Assembly: GCA_013002105.1 (NCBI GenBank)
Contig: JABDKS010000734.1
Location: 1-18,070 of the forward strand
DNA from: Pirellulaceae bacterium
Lineage (GTDB): Bacteria > Planctomycetota > Planctomycetia > Pirellulales > Pirellulaceae
Reading direction: 5' to 3'
DNA: 18,070 nucleotides
In this document: positions 15,518 to 18,070 of the stretch, one piece after another
Layout of the letters: each line of letters opens with the position of its first letter
Numbering within the stretch: the first letter of the stretch is position 1
The notes under the pieces: model-generated
The model's database searches: none
What the model was told of the DNA's origin: nothing
The model's input: the letters and a program-made list of their open reading frames with translations, nothing else
Translations under genes and position numbers: made by a program

Positions 15518-16579
15518 GTGTCCGCCCATGCATCTACGACCGGTCCTCACGATAGGGACCGCATTCCGTCCACGTTGGTCGATCGACTTCGGTCGATCCG
15601 CAAATTTGTCAGTGCCGAAGGCGACGCGATTCATGCTGCTGCCAAGAACCTGTCTCCCAACGCAGTTCGCGCCGCCGAGATGACCGCGAATTGCGAAGGC
15701 TGCGTGATCGTCACGGGCGTTGGCAAAGCGGGTCTTGTCGGACAAAAGCTGGTCGCCACCTTGGCCAGTACCGGCACGCCGGCTCACTTTCTGCATCCGG
15801 CCGAAGCGGTTCACGGTGACCTTGGCCGCGTCCGATCATCGGATTTGGTTTGGGCGATCTCCAATTCCGGACGTAGCGAAGAAATCGTTCGCATCGCATC
15901 GCATTTGCGTGAGCAGGCTGACGGCCTGATCGCAATCACAGCCAACGATGACAATCCATTGGCCGTCGCCAGCGATTGCGTTGTTCCGATCGGCAAGCAC
16001 GAGGAAGCCTGCCCGAACGGCCTGGCGCCGACCAGCAGCACGGCGGTCATGATGGCGGTGGGTGATGCGATCGCCATGCTGGCCAGTCAACTGCGCCGAT
16101 TTTCGCCACAAGATTTCGCCCGTTTCCATCCCGGTGGTTCTCTCGGCCGCAAACTCGCACGCGTCGATCAGTTGATGCGTCCCATCGAAACCTGTCGTGT
16201 TGCGTCGTCGCAAACGACGGTCCGATCGGCGATGGTAACGAGTTCCAAAACCGGCCGACGCAGCGGTGCGGTCATGCTGACGGACGCCGATGGCCGACTC
16301 GCAGGAATCTTTACTGACAGCGATCTCGCGCGACTGCTGGAATCTCGCAGTGATCATGCGTTGGACGAATCAATTCAATCGCGGATGACTCAGGAGCCAA
16401 CGACGACGCTGGCCGGTGATCTGCTGAGCGATGCGATTGCGTTGATGTCCCATCGCAAACTCAGTGAACTACCGGTCGTTGACGATGACAGGGTTCCAGT
16501 GGGCATGTTGGACATCACCGATGTGATGTCTCTGACCGATTCAGCCGATCAAGCTGCAACGATACCGATCCAGCAATGA
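15518..16579 (+). CDS. kdsD: Arabinose-5-phosphate isomerase (KdsD/KpsF type)
   Basis: 353 residues from the GTG at 15518, chosen for its Shine-Dalgarno sequence. It interconverts D-ribulose 5-phosphate and D-arabinose 5-phosphate, the first committed step toward Kdo for lipopolysaccharide. The SIS sugar-isomerase domain spans about 35-200: VTGVGKAGLVGQK, ASTGTPAHFLHPAEAVHGDLG, SNSGRSEEI and APTSSTAVMMAVGDA are all family signatures. Lys70, Glu122, Glu163 and His204 align with the four residues I recall as catalytic in E. coli KdsD (Lys59, Glu111, Glu152, His193). Two CBS domains follow (about 215-345; GIFTDSDLARLL and KLSELPVVDDDRVPVGMLDITDVM), as in E. coli KdsD. The length is close to the usual 320-340 plus a short polar N-terminus. 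kdsC follows after 68 bp, so the two are likely co-expressed. A GutQ/KpsF paralogue with the same chemistry cannot be excluded by sequence alone. Confidence 0.95.
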   Translation: MSAHASTTGPHDRDRIPSTLVDRLRSIRKFVSAEGDAIHAAAKNLSPNAVRAAEMTANCEGCVIVTGVGKAGLVGQKLVATLASTGTPAHFLHPAEAVHGDLGRVRSSDLVWAISNSGRSEEIVRIASHLREQADGLIAITANDDNPLAVASDCVVPIGKHEEACPNGLAPTSSTAVMMAVGDAIAMLASQLRRFSPQDFARFHPGGSLGRKLARVDQLMRPIETCRVASSQTTVRSAMVTSSKTGRRSGAVMLTDADGRLAGIFTDSDLARLLESRSDHALDESIQSRMTQEPTTTLAGDLLSDAIALMSHRKLSELPVVDDDRVPVGMLDITDVMSLTDSADQAATIPIQQ

Positions 16580-16647
16580 TCCGATTGGCGGTTCACGCAA
16601 ATCGCTCCAAGCACACCTACGATTAACTCGCGTTCGCAACTGACACC

Positions 16648-17175
16648 ATGCCTGCCCTGCTTCGTTCCGATTCGGATATCGCGCACCCGATTCGCTGCAT
16701 CATCACAGATGTTGACGGCGTCATGACCGACGGCCGAATCATCTACGACAGCACAGGTGTGGAAACCAAATGTTTTCATGTGCGTGACGGCCTGGCCATC
16801 AAGCTCTGGATGCAAAGCGGTTTTCAATTCGGAATCCTGACGTCACGAAATAGTAAAATGGTCGCCAAGCGAGCCAAGGAATTGGGGATCGAACACCTGG
16901 CGCAAGGCCATGCAGAAAAAGCTCCTGCCGCCCAATCAATGCTGGACAGTTTTGGATGCAGCAGTGACGAACTCTGCTATATCGGCGACGATTTGCCCGA
17001 CATCCCGGTAATGAAATCTGCAGGGCTGGCCGTCGCGCCGGCCGATGCGTCTGTCGACACACGCGAGACGGCGCACTGGGTCCTGCACAGCAAGGGTGGC
17101 GAGGGAGCCTTGCGCGAAGTCGTCGAACGTCTGCTACGCGCCAAGCATCGATGGGAGGAACATTTGCCCGGTTGA
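16648..17175 (+). CDS. kdsC: 3-deoxy-D-manno-octulosonate 8-phosphate phosphatase (KdsC)
   Basis: 175 residues from the ATG at 16648, a normal length for KdsC. It hydrolyses Kdo 8-phosphate to Kdo and phosphate in the cytoplasm, downstream of KdsD and KdsA in the Kdo pathway. It is a HAD-superfamily phosphatase without a large cap domain. Motif I is DVDGVMTDG with nucleophile Asp21 and general acid/base Asp23, motif II is GILTSR with Thr65/Ser66, the motif III lysine is probably Lys91, and motif IV is YIGDDLPD with Asp114/Asp115. FHVRDGLAIK (43-52) closely matches the KdsC signature around the sugar-binding region. It follows kdsD and precedes an lptC-position gene by 29 bp, the order seen in many Gram-negative bacteria. 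No Shine-Dalgarno sequence precedes the ATG. Confidence 0.95.
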   Translation: MPALLRSDSDIAHPIRCIITDVDGVMTDGRIIYDSTGVETKCFHVRDGLAIKLWMQSGFQFGILTSRNSKMVAKRAKELGIEHLAQGHAEKAPAAQSMLDSFGCSSDELCYIGDDLPDIPVMKSAGLAVAPADASVDTRETAHWVLHSKGGEGALREVVERLLRAKHRWEEHLPG

Positions 17176-17204
17176 TTCGTCGACCCGGCAAACGCATCGA
17201 AACT

Positions 17205-18070
17205 ATGTTGCGCAAGCTGACTCATTATCTGACCGCACTGATCGTCCTACTGGTGGCGGCCATCGCGTACAACTCTGCCGCAGAAAAGTGGCTGAGGCCG
17301 CCACGCGTGCAAACGGTGCCGATGGCCGAAGGCCCGCAACTGACGGCAGACGAAACCCTCGCGGATTTGTTTCCAGAGGGCGCATGGCAGCGAGGTATGT
17401 GCAAACGCCTGCAAACCGAAGACGGCGTATTGCTGTTCCAGCGATGGGAACAAGTCGCAGATGACCAATGGAAACTGTGGCCGGTCACCTTGGTCGTAGG
17501 CAGGGGTACATCGCAACAACAAGATCGCGATCCAATCATCTTGGAGGCGGCCGAAGGAGCTGAGATTCGCTTTGCCGAATCGCTGGACATGATGAGCGGT
17601 GGTGCTCCCCCAATCAAACGAGGCCGCATGATGGGCCTGGTCGAAATTCGGCGCGAGTCCACCGATCCCGACACAAAACCGCTGCTGATCCAGACCACCA
17701 ACGTTGGCATTGACAATCGCAAATTGTGGACCACCGAACCGATTCATATGCGGTTGGGTGACGCCCGCATGGTGGGCCGCGACCTGACATTGCACTTGTC
17801 ATCGTCGCCGGGCGCCTCCAGCGGCGGTCGTGGTGCTGCCGCTGTACTCGATCGGATGGAGCTGATCTATCTGGATGAACTGTTCATTCCCTTAGAAAAG
17901 AACGCGTTGGCCAAGAGCCAAGCGAAGCTTGCCGCAGAGAGTTCGACCTCCGGTGCGTTGGCACCGGCCAGCGCGACACCCTCATCAACCTATCCCGCCG
18001 CGCTTTCCTTCAAGTGCGACGGACGCATCGAGTACGACTTCACGCTAGATCGCTTGACACTCCAAGACAA
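17205..18070 (+). CDS. Membrane-anchored protein in lptC position (N-terminal part, cut by window edge)
   Basis: I translated this frame by hand from the ATG at 17205; 288 residues are visible and it is still open at the edge. It starts with a short basic tip (MLRK) and one hydrophobic segment at about 8-25 (YLTALIVLLVAAIAYNSAA), giving an N-terminal membrane anchor or uncleaved signal. The rest is soluble and beta-rich, for example VLLFQRWEQVADDQWKLWPV, then a Ser/Ala/Pro-rich linker (about 245-267), then a stretch beginning FKCDGRIEYDF. Gene order (kdsD-kdsC-this gene) and the anchor fit LptC, the periplasmic bridge of the LPS transporter. However, it is already longer than E. coli LptC (about 190 residues), so it may be a larger planctomycete form or an LptC/OstA-like fusion. 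The function is inferred mainly from position. It starts 29 bp after kdsC. Confidence 0.8.
   Translation, partial: MLRKLTHYLTALIVLLVAAIAYNSAAEKWLRPPRVQTVPMAEGPQLTADETLADLFPEGAWQRGMCKRLQTEDGVLLFQRWEQVADDQWKLWPVTLVVGRGTSQQQDRDPIILEAAEGAEIRFAESLDMMSGGAPPIKRGRMMGLVEIRRESTDPDTKPLLIQTTNVGIDNRKLWTTEPIHMRLGDARMVGRDLTLHLSSSPGASSGGRGAAAVLDRMELIYLDELFIPLEKNALAKSQAKLAAESSTSGALAPASATPSSTYPAALSFKCDGRIEYDFTLDRLTLQD

Noticed and set aside
1..18070. CRISPR array, tRNA/rRNA gene, transposase or defence system
   Set aside because: I found no regularly spaced repeats, no tRNA-like cloverleaf, no transposase or integrase motifs and no defence-gene families anywhere in the window.

Overview
The window looks like a chromosomal segment from a planctomycete, most likely of the Pirellulaceae/Rhodopirellula type. 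The basis is the pairing of a giant PSCyt1/PSCyt2/PSD1 (DUF1549/DUF1553) cytochrome-like protein with a DUF1501 Tat-exported protein. A moderate G+C content, frequent lack of Shine-Dalgarno sequences, large spacers and tandem TadE-like genes agree with this. The species call is inference from family content; I could not run a search.

Layout. Positions 1-13416 are read entirely from the minus strand. In order of transcription they hold a 1712-residue PSD1 protein (13416-8278), a DUF1501 protein (8175-6703), two TadE-type pseudopilins (6279-5812 and 5744-5301), a TadG-like von Willebrand factor A protein (5234-3948), an unknown single-span membrane protein (3863-3225), an exported HEAT-repeat protein ending in a degenerate receiver-like domain (2985-1075), and the first 267 residues of a sigma-54 activator (802 to the window edge). 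Positions about 14021-18070 are read from the plus strand. They hold a large prepilin peptidase, then the Kdo-pathway genes kdsD and kdsC, then the N-terminal 288 residues of a membrane-anchored protein in the position where lptC usually sits.

How the genes fit together. The TadE/TadE/TadG-like set and the prepilin peptidase belong to type IV/Tad pilus biology: the peptidase could mature the TadE-type proteins, one of which has a textbook Gly(-1)/Glu(+5) cleavage site. No Tad ATPase, TadB/C or secretin gene is in view. kdsD-kdsC plus an lptC-position gene points to synthesis of Kdo and outer-membrane LPS transport. The PSD1/DUF1501 pair is a common planctomycete two-gene unit of unproven biochemical function.

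Non-coding DNA. Several spacers carry clear inverted repeats. The most striking is a 56-bp near-perfect palindrome at 871-926, followed by an 87-bp stretch bounded by two copies of TAACGCGT. A spacer of about 600 bp at 13417-14020 holds a series of hairpins and no convincing gene. I saw no tRNA, rRNA, CRISPR array, transposase or recognisable defence system. Most of the window is ordinary for this lineage; the points worth a second look are the dispersed-repeat candidates, the exported receiver-like protein, the unusual VWA insert, and the domain insertion in the PSD1 protein.
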